Of a stretch of DNA of 64,000 nucleotides, positions 33,905 through 42,770 are shown in pieces. This DNA comes from Palsa-295 sp963781105 (lineage in GTDB: Bacteria > Acidobacteriota > Terriglobia > Acidiferrales > UBA7541), in assembly GCA_963781105.1 (NCBI GenBank), contig CAWAED010000003.1, positions 992,001 to 1,056,000 on the forward strand, given 5' to 3'. A model generated the notes under the pieces. That model saw only the letters and a program-made list of their open reading frames with translations, was not told the DNA's origin and did no database searches. The first letter of the stretch is position 1; each line of letters begins with the position of its first letter. Both the position numbers and the translations under genes were made by a program.

Positions 33905-34832
33905 CGGACCTTCCTGCCAAACGAAGAAGGCGATCGGCGCCAGCTGCGAGCAGTTCTTCAGCGACGGCTCGACCGAGCGATTCAGCTTCCGACGCAGACG
34001 CGCATTTTTTTTCGCCACGGCGGCGCATCGATTCGGCACCGTCAGAAGAAAGCACGCAAGCGTCCAGGATCATCGTCCCATTTTCGAACCGCGCCCACGC
34101 GCCCAGCGGCAAGCGGCAGCCGCCCTGCAGTTCCGCGAGCAGCGCGCGTTCGGCCTTTACAGCGAGCATCGTGTCTTTGTTCGCGAGCTTATCGAGAAAG
34201 CTGAATTCTTCCGCGCGCGGCGCGAAATATTCCACGCCCAATGCGCCCTGACCGACTGCCGGAACGACAATCTCCGGCGATATTACTTCCGTGATGCGCT
34301 CGGACAGTCCGAGGCGGTCTATTCCAGCCTTGGCCAGCACAATGGCATCGTATTCGCCGGAAGAGAGCTTCCGCAGACGCGTGTCCACATTTCCGCGCAG
34401 CTCGGCGATTTGAAAATCAGGGCGGAAGAGCCGCAACTGAGAAGCACGGCGCAGGCTGCTGGTGCCGATGCGCGCGCCGTGCGGCAATTTTGCGAGCGTC
34501 TCGCCGCGATGCGAAACGAGCGCGTCACGCGGGTCTTCGCGCTTAAAGACAATAGCGACGCAGCAAAGGTCAGAAAGTTCAGTCGGAACGTCCTTCATGC
34601 TGTGAACGGCAAGGTCGGCGCGCCCATCGAGCAACGCGTCTTCAAGCTCTTTCGTGAAGATGCCCTTGACGCCAATCTGGTCGGGCGGCGCAGTAGCAAA
34701 TTGATCGCCCGAAGTTTTGATGACCACGATTTCAGCGACAAGCCCGCACGAACTCTGCAACGCGTCACGAAAATGATTGGCTTGCCACAGCGCCAGCGCG
34801 CTACCGCGCGTGCCGATTCGCAGCGGCTTCAC
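33888..34832 (-). CDS. hemC: Porphobilinogen deaminase (hydroxymethylbilane synthase)
   Basis: It polymerises four porphobilinogens into hydroxymethylbilane. The protein opens with LRIGTRGSALALWQA, has VHSMKDVPTEL, GTSSLRRASQL and RGNVDTRL, and binds the dipyrromethane cofactor through C239 in LQGGCRLPLG. The catalytic aspartate lies in the KDVP region. At 314 residues it is full length. The GTG start overlaps the hemA stop by four bases (GTGA). Order in the run is hemA-hemC-hemD-hemB. Confidence 0.96.
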   Translation of the reverse strand: MKPLRIGTRGSALALWQANHFRDALQSSCGLVAEIVVIKTSGDQFATAPPDQIGVKGIFTKELEDALLDGRADLAVHSMKDVPTELSDLCCVAIVFKREDPRDALVSHRGETLAKLPHGARIGTSSLRRASQLRLFRPDFQIAELRGNVDTRLRKLSSGEYDAIVLAKAGIDRLGLSERITEVISPEIVVPAVGQGALGVEYFAPRAEEFSFLDKLANKDTMLAVKAERALLAELQGGCRLPLGAWARFENGTMILDACVLSSDGAESMRRRGEKKCASASEAESLGRAVAEELLAAGADRLLRLAGRSVGQSQ

Positions 34833-36151
34833 TTCTTGCCTTCGTCCAAGCCAAAAAGATGGCGCAGCGCTTCGAGCCCCGCCAGGCGGCCGCGCATTCC
34901 CCGCCCGTGTTTCAGTTTTTCCTGCGGCTCCTCGAGCAAGCGCTCGATCAATTCTTCGGTGATGTGCGCGATGCGCTCGCGTTCCTGCGGCGAAACGTCA
35001 TCCATATCTTTGAGCTTTTCGCGAATGATCAGCTCGCGGTGCTTGTGAAACTGGTCGCGCAGATCGTTGACGATAGACCCAGCTTCGAGCGCGCCGCGCC
35101 ACGCTTCGAATTTATCAATGTGCTCAGCAACGATCGCTTCCGCGCGCGGAATTTCGGATTCGCGCGCTTTCTTATTCTGCTCGACGATTTCGCCGAGGTC
35201 ATCAATGTTGTAGAGGTACAGATTGTAAAGTCCCGAGGCGTTGTCGGCCACGTTCCGTGGAACCCCAAGGTCTACCACAAAAACCGGGCGCCCCGACCGC
35301 GCGGCGATGGCCCGCTCCAGCATTTCGCGCGTAAGTACCGGACCACTGGCGCTGACCGACGTCACCAATACGTCCGGAGCGCCGAGAACAGATTCCAGCG
35401 ATTCCCACGCCATAGCTTCCCCGCCAAACCGGTGCGCCAATTCCGCGGCACGGTCAAATGACCGGTTGATCACGCGCAAGTTTCCAATCCCGCGATTGCG
35501 CATGTGCTCGACGACTTGCTCGGCCACCGTGCCCGCGCCCAGAATCAGCGCGGAATGTCCTTTGAGATTGCCGAAGACGCGCTCCGCCAGCTTTACTCCG
35601 GCGAGCGCGACGGACATCGGTCGCGCGCCCACTTCCGTTTCGCTGCGCACGCGCTTGCCGACTTCTAGCGCTCCCTGAAACATCCGATTGAGCACCGGCC
35701 CGGTAGCGCCGTGATCGAGAGCCTGATTGTACGCAGTCCGCAATTGCCCGAGGATTTCAGCTTCGCCTAACAACATAGAATCCAGGCTCGCTGCGACGCG
35801 GAAAAGATGGCGCACGGCGTCCGGCCCGCTCCAGTGGTAAAAACGGCCGGTGAGTTCGCCGCGTGGAATGTGATGGAACGAAGCGACGTATTCTTCCATC
35901 GCCTCGGCGGCGGATGGCGCGAGATCGCCCGGCACACCGTAGAGTTCGCTGCGATTGCAGGTGGAAACGACGACAGCTTCCTCCAGAATGCCGCGGTCGC
36001 GCAATTCATCGGCGGCTTGCAGAGCCTGCTGTGAAGAAAACACGATGCGCTCGCGCAGTTCCACCGGCGCAGTGCGATGGTTGCATCCGATCAGCGCAAC
36101 GCGGATGCGCACAGCCCCAGGGCGATTCGAATTGGCGGCCGTCGTCGTCAT
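34829..36151 (-). CDS. hemA: Glutamyl-tRNA reductase
   Basis: It reduces glutamyl-tRNA(Glu) to glutamate-1-semialdehyde with NADPH, the committed step of the C5 route. The N-terminal catalytic domain has GCNHRTAPVELRERI and the nucleophile C65 in VVSTCNRSELYG. The NADPH domain shows ALILGAGTVAEQVVEHM and VINRSFDRA. The C-terminal helical dimerisation domain is complete to HLFGLDEGKK, for 440 residues in total. Its ATG overlaps the stop of the CcsA/HemX-like gene by one base, a pairing widespread in bacteria where HemX influences HemA abundance. Confidence 0.96.
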   Translation of the reverse strand: MTTTAANSNRPGAVRIRVALIGCNHRTAPVELRERIVFSSQQALQAADELRDRGILEEAVVVSTCNRSELYGVPGDLAPSAAEAMEEYVASFHHIPRGELTGRFYHWSGPDAVRHLFRVAASLDSMLLGEAEILGQLRTAYNQALDHGATGPVLNRMFQGALEVGKRVRSETEVGARPMSVALAGVKLAERVFGNLKGHSALILGAGTVAEQVVEHMRNRGIGNLRVINRSFDRAAELAHRFGGEAMAWESLESVLGAPDVLVTSVSASGPVLTREMLERAIAARSGRPVFVVDLGVPRNVADNASGLYNLYLYNIDDLGEIVEQNKKARESEIPRAEAIVAEHIDKFEAWRGALEAGSIVNDLRDQFHKHRELIIREKLKDMDDVSPQERERIAHITEELIERLLEEPQEKLKHGRGMRGRLAGLEALRHLFGLDEGKK

Positions 36152-36966
36152 CAGAGAAACCGGTGGAACCGGGTGAGATACAAATTCACAAACGTGTAGC
36201 TAAAAAGAACCATCAGAAAATTAAACGAGCATAGCAGCGCCGCGCGCGCTCCGCGCCAGGCCGCATTCCGCGAAAGCAGCAGATACGCGACGTAAACTCC
36301 CACAATCGCCAAGGTGATAATCACCTTGGGATCACCGAAGTTGTAGCCGCCGCTCAGGCGATGTTCCCAGGCGAGGCCCATGCCAACGCCGAACGCCAGC
36401 GCCACCAAGCCGATATAAACGCTGCTGCGCGCCATGCGATCCAGCACATCCAACGCGGGAAATCGCCAGAAAGGAGCGCCGAGGCGCCGCGAGCGTAACA
36501 CCCAGTCTTGCACCAAATATATTACGCTGAGCACAAACGAAAGCGCGAAGGCCGCGTAGGCCCAGGTATTGAGCGTGACGTGAAACGCAAACATCGCGCC
36601 GCGCGGCACCGATGGAGTAGGCAGAGAGTGCGGCGTAAAAATATCGAGCAACACGATCCAGGAGACCAGAAGCAGCGTCACGAACGGCCCGACGGTACGC
36701 TGGCGGTGGAAAACTTCCAGGCCCAGGTAGGTGATGCCGAGGAGCCACGCAAAGAGCGACATCGAACCGTACAAATCGTCATATGGGACCGTGTGCAACG
36801 CCAACGATCGCTGGTACAGTTCCCAATACTGCGCCGCGATTCCTGCCGCGAGAAGCAGTGACGCAAGTCGTCCGATCCACGGGTTGGGTACGTACAGATT
36901 CCGGGCGTAGCAGAAAAAGCTCGCCAGATACAGTGCCAGGCTTAGGTCGCCTAGGAAGTGTGTCAT
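36151..36966 (-). CDS. CcsA/HemX-like cytochrome c assembly membrane protein
   Basis: A 271-residue protein with about eight transmembrane helices and the cytochrome c assembly (CcsA/CcmC) tryptophan/histidine pattern: PYDDLYGSMSLFAWLLG, a conserved FHVTLNTWAYAAFALSF and LAWEHRLSGGYNFGDPK. These histidines ligate heme in System II assembly. In hem operons the same family appears as HemX. Both readings fit: it starts the heme run and could hand heme to cytochromes or tune HemA. I chose ATG at 36966 because the membrane domain begins there. TATAAT lies at 37002-36997 on the minus strand, a likely -10 for the operon. Confidence 0.85.
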   Translation of the reverse strand: MTHFLGDLSLALYLASFFCYARNLYVPNPWIGRLASLLLAAGIAAQYWELYQRSLALHTVPYDDLYGSMSLFAWLLGITYLGLEVFHRQRTVGPFVTLLLVSWIVLLDIFTPHSLPTPSVPRGAMFAFHVTLNTWAYAAFALSFVLSVIYLVQDWVLRSRRLGAPFWRFPALDVLDRMARSSVYIGLVALAFGVGMGLAWEHRLSGGYNFGDPKVIITLAIVGVYVAYLLLSRNAAWRGARAALLCSFNFLMVLFSYTFVNLYLTRFHRFL

Positions 36967-37111
36967 GAAAAGCGAAAACTCCCCGGATGCCTGAAGATTA
37001 TAACTCTTATGATGCGGAAACCGCGCCACCGTCGCACGGGCGGGTGCCCAGCCAGCCCTAACGCAGCGATGTGCTCCTGTAAACCCCTTCTGCTATCATA
37101 ACTTGGAGCCT

Positions 37112-38170
37112 ATGACTTCCGCAGAGAACCGCAAAGACCTGTTTTTGCGTGCCTGCCGCTTCGAGCCCGTGGAGCGCGTTCCCGTATGGATCATGCGCCA
37201 GGCTGGGCGATATCTCCCCGAGTACCAGGCGGTGCGGAAGAACTATTCGTTTTTGGAGATATGCAAGACGCCGGAAGTCGCGGCCGAGGTTTCGCTACAG
37301 CCGTTTCGGATTTTGGGCGTGGATGCCGTGATCGTCTTTTCCGATATTTTGATCGTGGCGGAGGCGATGGGGTTGCCGCTGGCTGTGCCGGATTCGGGGC
37401 CGGTGCTTTCGAATCCGGTGCGCGATTTGGCGGCGGTGCGCCGCTTGCGCGATTTTGACCCAGCCAACGACACGAGATTTGTCGGCGACGCGATTCGCGC
37501 CATCTGCAAAGAGGTTGGCCCGGACGTGCCGGTGATCGGCTTCGCCGCAGCGCCGTGGACGCTCGCTTGTTACATGATCGAGGGCCAGACTCGCGGCGAC
37601 ATTTCGCGCGCGAAGCAGATGTTACGTGCGCACCCGGAGATCGTCCGGGAACTGCTGGAGTGCATCGCGCGCGCTACGGCGGAATATCTAAAATCGCAGA
37701 TTGCGGCGGGCGCGGCCGTGATTCAACTGTTCGATACCTGGGCAGGAGAACTGAGTCGAACGGAGTATGATGCATTCGAGCTGCCCGCGACAAAGCTGGT
37801 GTACGAGTCGGTCGGGCATTCGAACGTACCGAAGATTTTGTACGCCAAAGGCTCCGCGCACTTATTGGAGGGTCTCGCGCAATCCGGCGCGGATGTCGTG
37901 AGCGTGGACTGGCGTACGGACCTAGCGGAGGCTCGCCGCGCCCTTGGCCGCAAGATCGCGTTGCAAGGCAACGTGGACCCAACGATCTTGCTCGGTCCGG
38001 AGGCGCCAGTTCGTGAAGCGGCCCAAGCCGCCGTCGAACAGACCGGCGGCCTCGGCCATATTTTGAATTTGGGCCACGGAATCTTGCCGACGACTCCTGT
38101 GTCCAACGCGAAGGCGTTTGTGGACGCGGGCAAAGCGGCCCGAGTGCCGGCCCGCGCGGGGATTAGCTGA
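37112..38170 (+). CDS. hemE: Uroporphyrinogen decarboxylase
   Basis: It removes four carboxyls from uroporphyrinogen III to give coproporphyrinogen III. The 352-residue protein has the substrate-binding N-terminal signature VPVWIMRQAGRYLPEYQ, the catalytic aspartate in VFSDILIVAEAMG, GFAAAPWTLACYM and the C-terminal LNLGHGILPTTPVSN. ATG at 37112 has TTGGAG seven bases before it; an upstream in-frame TTG at 37103 is the alternative. It heads the rightward heme unit, divergent from the hemA run across a short gap with a TATCAT hexamer at 37094-37099. Confidence 0.96.
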   Translation: MTSAENRKDLFLRACRFEPVERVPVWIMRQAGRYLPEYQAVRKNYSFLEICKTPEVAAEVSLQPFRILGVDAVIVFSDILIVAEAMGLPLAVPDSGPVLSNPVRDLAAVRRLRDFDPANDTRFVGDAIRAICKEVGPDVPVIGFAAAPWTLACYMIEGQTRGDISRAKQMLRAHPEIVRELLECIARATAEYLKSQIAAGAAVIQLFDTWAGELSRTEYDAFELPATKLVYESVGHSNVPKILYAKGSAHLLEGLAQSGADVVSVDWRTDLAEARRALGRKIALQGNVDPTILLGPEAPVREAAQAAVEQTGGLGHILNLGHGILPTTPVSNAKAFVDAGKAARVPARAGIS

Positions 38171-38195
38171 ACACGCACGCTTGAAAGAACAACGT

Positions 38196-39608
38196 ATGGC
38201 AGATGCAACGATGAAATCGACTGAAAAATTCGAGATCGGCCAACTTCCCGACGCCACGCTCGAAAAATACAACCGTCCCGGCCCCCGTTACACAAGTTAT
38301 CCGACGGCACCCGTGTGGAAAGACGATTTCGGCCCCGACGATCTCGAATCGTACTACGCGCGCGCGGAATCCGCCGCGACGCCGGTTTCGCTCTATATGC
38401 ATATCCCCTTCTGCGAAAGCCTGTGCCTGTTTTGCGCGTGCACCGTTTCGATTCAAAAAGACAAGAAAGTCGCAATCCCCTACCTGGACGCCCTGAAGCG
38501 CGAGATTGACCACGTCGGTCACCACGTTTCAAAAAAGCGCCCGGTGATTCAATTTCATTGGGGCGGCGGCACGCCCACGTATTTGACTCCCGCGCAAATG
38601 GAAGACCTTTTCGGCTACACGCGCGAGCGGTTTTCGTTTTCGCCCGACGCCGAGATCGGAATTGAAATTGACCCGCGCGTGACGAATCGCGAACATCTGG
38701 AAACTTTGCGCCGCCTGGGATTCAACCGCCTCAGCATGGGCATTCAAGACTTCCAGCCGAAGGTGCAGGAAACCATTCATCGCGTGCAACCTTACGAACT
38801 GACGCGCGATCTGATTCTGGCCGCGCGCGAACTGGGTTTCGAAAGCCTGAATGTTGACCTGATCTACGGGCTTCCTCATCAGACCGCCGAAAGTTTCAAG
38901 GACACGATTGACCGCACGCTGACGCTGGTGCCCGATCGCGTGGCGATGTTCAGCTATGCGCACGTGCCCTGGCTGAAGAAGCAGCAAGGCTCGTTTCAGA
39001 TGTACCTGCCAGAGGGCATGGAAAAATTCCGCATTTTCCGCGCGGGCCTCGAACGTTTTCTCGATGCCGGATACCTCTACATCGGCATGGATCATTTCGC
39101 GCTTCCCGGCGACGAACTGGCAATTGCGCAGCAGAACCGGACTCTGCACCGAAATTTTCAGGGCTATACGACGAAGGCGGGCGCGGACCTTTACGGGATG
39201 GGCGTGAGCGCGATCAGCTCGATCGGCGAGGCCTACGCACAGAATCGCCGCGAGGTTCCGGCGTACCAGGACACCGTGGGCACGCGCGGAATTGCCACGA
39301 TGCGCGGCTACCGGCTCTCGCAGGACGACGTGCTGCGCCGCGCCGTGATTGGCAGGTTGCTCTGCCACACCGTGATTCCCAAACACGAGGTGGAACAGCA
39401 ATTCGGAATATCATTCGACGAATATTTCGCGCCCGAGCTGCAGCGCCTGGAAGAAGCACGCGATGAAGGCCTCGTTGCACTCGATTCCGCTGAAATCCGA
39501 GTCACACCGCTCGGCCGGATCTTCATCCGCAACGTCGCCATGACATTCGATCGTTACCTCCACGAACAACAAATGGACAAGCGCCCACTTTTCTCGAAAA
39601 CGCTCTGA
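38196..39608 (+). CDS. hemN: Oxygen-independent coproporphyrinogen III oxidase (radical SAM)
   Basis: It decarboxylates coproporphyrinogen III to protoporphyrinogen IX using radical SAM chemistry, without oxygen. The [4Fe-4S] ligands are C73, C77 and C80, with the HemN-specific fourth cysteine at C82 (PFCESLCLFCAC). HWGGGTPTYL and MGIQDFQPKVQETIHRVQ also mark true HemN rather than HemW. The N-terminal trip-wire region (KYNRPGPRYTSYPTAPVW) is present. 470 residues is normal. ATG at 38196 follows the hemE stop by 25 bases and hemG begins 10 bases after its stop. Confidence 0.96.
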   Translation: MADATMKSTEKFEIGQLPDATLEKYNRPGPRYTSYPTAPVWKDDFGPDDLESYYARAESAATPVSLYMHIPFCESLCLFCACTVSIQKDKKVAIPYLDALKREIDHVGHHVSKKRPVIQFHWGGGTPTYLTPAQMEDLFGYTRERFSFSPDAEIGIEIDPRVTNREHLETLRRLGFNRLSMGIQDFQPKVQETIHRVQPYELTRDLILAARELGFESLNVDLIYGLPHQTAESFKDTIDRTLTLVPDRVAMFSYAHVPWLKKQQGSFQMYLPEGMEKFRIFRAGLERFLDAGYLYIGMDHFALPGDELAIAQQNRTLHRNFQGYTTKAGADLYGMGVSAISSIGEAYAQNRREVPAYQDTVGTRGIATMRGYRLSQDDVLRRAVIGRLLCHTVIPKHEVEQQFGISFDEYFAPELQRLEEARDEGLVALDSAEIRVTPLGRIFIRNVAMTFDRYLHEQQMDKRPLFSKTL

Positions 39609-39618
39609 CCGTACGTAC

Positions 39619-40998
39619 ATGAGTAATCCCACACGAGTAGCGGTGATTGGCGCGGGAATCTCCGGCCTGGCCTGCGCGTACCGGTTGCAGCAATCGGGCG
39701 TGGACGTTGCGCTGGTGGAAGCATCCGACCATGCCGGAGGCCTGATCGGTACCGTTGAAAAGGGAGGCGCTCTCTTTGAGACTGGCCCGCAGAGTTTTCA
39801 AGGCACGGACGCGCTGCTCGACATGATTCGCGAACTCGGCATCGAAGGCGAGCTGCAAAAAGCCGATCCGCGCGCGCCGCGTTACGTTTATCTGCACGGC
39901 CACCTCCGCAAAATTCCCATGTCGCCGCAGGCTCTGCTCACTTCTTCCCTCCTCGGTCCCGGCTCACGCTGGAAAATCGCAACGGAAGCTTTCAAGCGCA
40001 GCAAACCGCTCAGCGAAGAGGAAACAGTGGCAAGCTTCGTGCGCCGCAAATTCGGCCACGAAATTCTGGAATATCTCGTAGCGCCATTCGTCTCTGGAGT
40101 CTACGCAGGCGACCCGGAACAATTGAGTCTGAAAGCTGCGTTCCCGACGCTGGATGAATGGGAACGCGAATACGGCAGCGTGTTGCGCGGCGCGATGAAA
40201 TCGCGGCCGGCGAAGGCGAAAGGCGGCGCGGCGCCTGCGCTTTGTTCGTTTCGGCATGGTGTGGCGAGGTTGCCTGGAGCGATGGCCGCCAAGCTCGGCG
40301 AGCGTCTGCAAACTGGCACGACAGTGCTCGATATTCAGCGTGACGCCAGTTCTGGCGGCGGTGGCTATGCAATTCGCGCGCTCCGGCAGGGCCAGGAGCA
40401 GCACGCATTTGTGAACGCAGTGGTGATCGCGACGCCGGCTTACGCCGCGGGGGCGCTGCTAGGTTCACTATCCGCGGACGCGCCGCGCGTTCTGTGCGGC
40501 ATTCCGTACGCGCCCGTCGCGGTCGTCGCAGCAAACTATTACCGGCAACGGGTCGGCGATCCGTTGGAGGGCTTTGGATTCCTGGTCCCGCGCGGCCAAA
40601 AGGTCCGCACTCTCGGCACAGTCTGGAATTCCTCACTTTTCCCCGGACGCGCAACCAGCGGCACGGTGACGATGACGAGCTTCATCGGCGGCGCCACCGA
40701 CGTGGAAATCGTGCAGCATTCCGAGCAAGAAATCGCGCGAATCGTTCAAGACGAAAACGCCCGCATTCTGGGCATCACCGGGCCGCCGATCGAATCGGCC
40801 GTCTGGGGCTATACACGCGCGCTGCCGCAGTATAATTTAGGCCACGGGCATATCGTCGAGGCCATCCGCGATTCGGAACGCCAAATCCCGGGGCTATTTT
40901 TCGCTGGAAATTATCTGGAAGGCCCCGCGATTGGGAAATGCGTGGAAAACGGATTTCACGCAGCAGAAGCAGCCACCAAATATTTGCAAGCGCGTTAA
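39619..40998 (+). CDS. hemG: Protoporphyrinogen oxidase, FAD-dependent HemG/HemY type
   Basis: A 459-residue flavoprotein that oxidises protoporphyrinogen IX, or coproporphyrinogen in the coproheme variant of the pathway. It shows the dinucleotide fold VAVIGAGISGLACAYRLQ, GGLIGTVEKGGALFETGPQSFQ and the C-terminal GLFFAGNYLEGPAIGKCVENG that closes the FAD site. Because HemN upstream makes protoporphyrinogen, the classical protoporphyrin route is favoured here. This enzyme normally uses O2, in contrast to HemN. The naming HemG/HemY/PgoX varies. It is the last gene of the rightward heme unit. Confidence 0.92.
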   Translation: MSNPTRVAVIGAGISGLACAYRLQQSGVDVALVEASDHAGGLIGTVEKGGALFETGPQSFQGTDALLDMIRELGIEGELQKADPRAPRYVYLHGHLRKIPMSPQALLTSSLLGPGSRWKIATEAFKRSKPLSEEETVASFVRRKFGHEILEYLVAPFVSGVYAGDPEQLSLKAAFPTLDEWEREYGSVLRGAMKSRPAKAKGGAAPALCSFRHGVARLPGAMAAKLGERLQTGTTVLDIQRDASSGGGGYAIRALRQGQEQHAFVNAVVIATPAYAAGALLGSLSADAPRVLCGIPYAPVAVVAANYYRQRVGDPLEGFGFLVPRGQKVRTLGTVWNSSLFPGRATSGTVTMTSFIGGATDVEIVQHSEQEIARIVQDENARILGITGPPIESAVWGYTRALPQYNLGHGHIVEAIRDSERQIPGLFFAGNYLEGPAIGKCVENGFHAAEAATKYLQAR

Positions 40999-41019
40999 AA
41001 TGCCCGCCGTTACTAGCGC

Positions 41020-41565
41020 CTACTTATCCGAGAACGGCAACTTGTGGCGCATTTGCAACCGCACACGACGGCGTTCTCCCGCTTCACGATAGCGCCGGCG
41101 TTCATCTTCAGTCTCCAAAATCAGCGGCGGGACAGCATGCGGCTGGTGATTGAGATCCAGGGCGACGAACGTAACGTACGCCGTGCTAGTGTGCCGCCGC
41201 TCGCCAGTCAAAATATTTTCCGCGAAAACCTTCACGCCCACTTCCATCGAGGTGTTGAACACGCGGTTTACGCTGGACTTCAGCACGATCCATTCACCCA
41301 CGCGAATCGGAAAACGAAAATCGAGATAATCCACCGAGGCAGTGACGACATGGCTATTCGAATGCCGGTTGGCCGCCAGCGCGCCGGCAATATCAATCAG
41401 GTGCATCACGCGCCCTCCCAGCATGTTGCCCAACAAATTCGCGTCGTTCGGTAGAACGATCTCAACGATCTCGGAAGTGGACGCCTTCACCGGCTTACCC
41501 GGCAAAGCGGTGGCGGAATCGCTTGCCGCCGCAGCCTTCGCGACTGATTTTTTCATCTTGGCCAT
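41020..41565 (-). CDS. Acyl-CoA thioesterase, hotdog fold
   Basis: A 181-residue single hotdog domain of the YciA/BFIT-type acyl-CoA hydrolases. The core begins with EIVLPNDANLLGNMLGGRVMHLIDIAGALAA, where the aspartate in the L-I-D-I-A helix region and N/G residues form the catalytic face. VDYLDFRFPIRVGEWIVLKSSV and the AYVTFVALD strand follow. An Ala/Lys-rich 28-residue N-terminal extension and a charged C-terminal helix flank it. It probably hydrolyses medium or long acyl-CoA in the cytoplasm. It is convergent with hemG and not functionally tied to heme. Confidence 0.88.
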   Translation of the reverse strand: MAKMKKSVAKAAAASDSATALPGKPVKASTSEIVEIVLPNDANLLGNMLGGRVMHLIDIAGALAANRHSNSHVVTASVDYLDFRFPIRVGEWIVLKSSVNRVFNTSMEVGVKVFAENILTGERRHTSTAYVTFVALDLNHQPHAVPPLILETEDERRRYREAGERRRVRLQMRHKLPFSDK

Positions 41566-41616
41566 GTGCTCGATGCATTCTCCGCGTGGGATTCAAATCT
41601 TGAACAAACCGTGCGC

Positions 41617-41645
41617 TTGGCGCGCAACCTCAAGCCCGCTATAAT
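41617..41645 (+). promoter_or_regulatory. Sigma-70 type promoter for the TPR/LON genes
   Basis: TTGGCG (41617-41622), exactly 17 bases, TATAAT (41640-41645), then the ATG at 41661. The -10 is perfect and the -35 matches four of six. The implied leader is very short, about 9 bases. Confidence 0.65.
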
Positions 41646-41660
41646 ACGCGCTTCGAGCCT

Positions 41661-41984
41661 ATGACCCAAACGCAGAAGTCGCGACGCGAAGTTCTGGAAC
41701 AGTTTGTAGCTGAAAAACCAGCCGACGCATTTGCTCGTTACGGCCTTGCGCTCGAATGCATGAAAGTCGGCGACAACGACGCTGCCACGAACCATTTTGA
41801 AAAGTTGCTCGAAGCGAATCCCGCCTACGTCGCCGGATATTTTCAATTCGGGCAGCACTTATCTCGAATCGGAAAGCTGGAACAAGCGCGCAAGCTGCTG
41901 TCCGATGGTATTCTGGTCGCTCAGAGGGCGGGAGACATGCACGCGCGGGATGAAATGCAAGCAGCGCTGGCGTTGATGCGCTAG
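41661..41984 (+). CDS. Small TPR-repeat protein
   Basis: A 107-residue all-helical protein made of about three tetratricopeptide units: ADAFARYGLALECMKVGDNDAA, AYVAGYFQFGQHLSRIGKLEQA and a shorter last unit. TPRs mediate protein contacts, and no catalytic domain is present. The promoter at 41617-41645 reads straight into it and the LON-domain gene follows after 35 bases. Similar stand-alone TPR proteins are widespread in Acidobacteria. Partner unknown. Confidence 0.78.
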   Translation: MTQTQKSRREVLEQFVAEKPADAFARYGLALECMKVGDNDAATNHFEKLLEANPAYVAGYFQFGQHLSRIGKLEQARKLLSDGILVAQRAGDMHARDEMQAALALMR

Positions 41985-42019
41985 TTTCAGGTAAGTTCCA
42001 AGAGTGGTAGTTGAAAGTC

Positions 42020-42652
42020 ATGAGAGCCAACCGCATTCCGCTTTTTCCCCTGAACGTCGTGCTTTTCCCGGGCGCCAATCTCCCTCTGCACATATTCGAG
42101 CAGCGTTATAAGGTGATGATCGGCCAGTGCCTGCGCGACAACCGTGAGTTCGGAGTCGTTCTGGTAAGCGAGAAGGGTGTCGCCGCGCTCGGCTGCACCG
42201 CTGCGATCACGCGGAAGATCAGAGACTATCCTGACGGTCGGATGGATATTCTGACGCAGGGGCGGGCTGTGTTCCGCGCATTGCAATTGCTGCGAGAGAA
42301 GGATTATCACGAAGCGATCGTCGAATATCCCACGGATCCCGCAGCGCCATTGCATGAATCCATAGACGACTGCGAAGAGGCGGGGCTCCTGGCGCTCTTC
42401 CAGGAATGTCACTCGCTGATTCACGGCCAGATGTGGGTGACCACCGGCAAACAGCCGCTGTGGCCGCTTTCCTATCAGCTAGCCGCGCGGCTGCCGATCG
42501 AGCTCGACGAAAAACAGGCGCTGCTGGAAATCCGCTCGGAATCGCAACGCCAGGATTTTTTGATCCAGTGGATGAACGACCTGCTCACGCGCGTCGAACC
42601 GCAACAGAAAACACGGCGCCGCGCCGCGGGCAACGGCCACACCCTGAATTAG
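42020..42652 (+). CDS. LON peptidase substrate-binding (LAN) domain protein
   Basis: A 210-residue protein made only of the N-terminal domain of Lon protease, without ATPase or protease parts. It opens with the family hallmark RIPLFPLNVVLFPGANLPLHIFEQRYK and has EFGVVLVSEKG and GRMDILTQGRAVFRAL. Stand-alone LON-N proteins are conserved in bacteria and may act as adaptors or chaperones; their function is poorly known. ATG at 42020 is preferred over an in-frame TTG nine bases upstream, though neither has a strong ribosome-binding site. Confidence 0.87.
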   Translation: MRANRIPLFPLNVVLFPGANLPLHIFEQRYKVMIGQCLRDNREFGVVLVSEKGVAALGCTAAITRKIRDYPDGRMDILTQGRAVFRALQLLREKDYHEAIVEYPTDPAAPLHESIDDCEEAGLLALFQECHSLIHGQMWVTTGKQPLWPLSYQLAARLPIELDEKQALLEIRSESQRQDFLIQWMNDLLTRVEPQQKTRRRAAGNGHTLN

Positions 42653-42770
42653 CCTATCCAAGCCATCCAAAACGCCATCGAAACGAAAGTATCGCCGTAG
42701 CCTCCCTTCCTTTATAATGGGCGCAGACGCTCGAAACGAGCGTTGCTTCTTCCGTGAAACTGAGGCCCTC

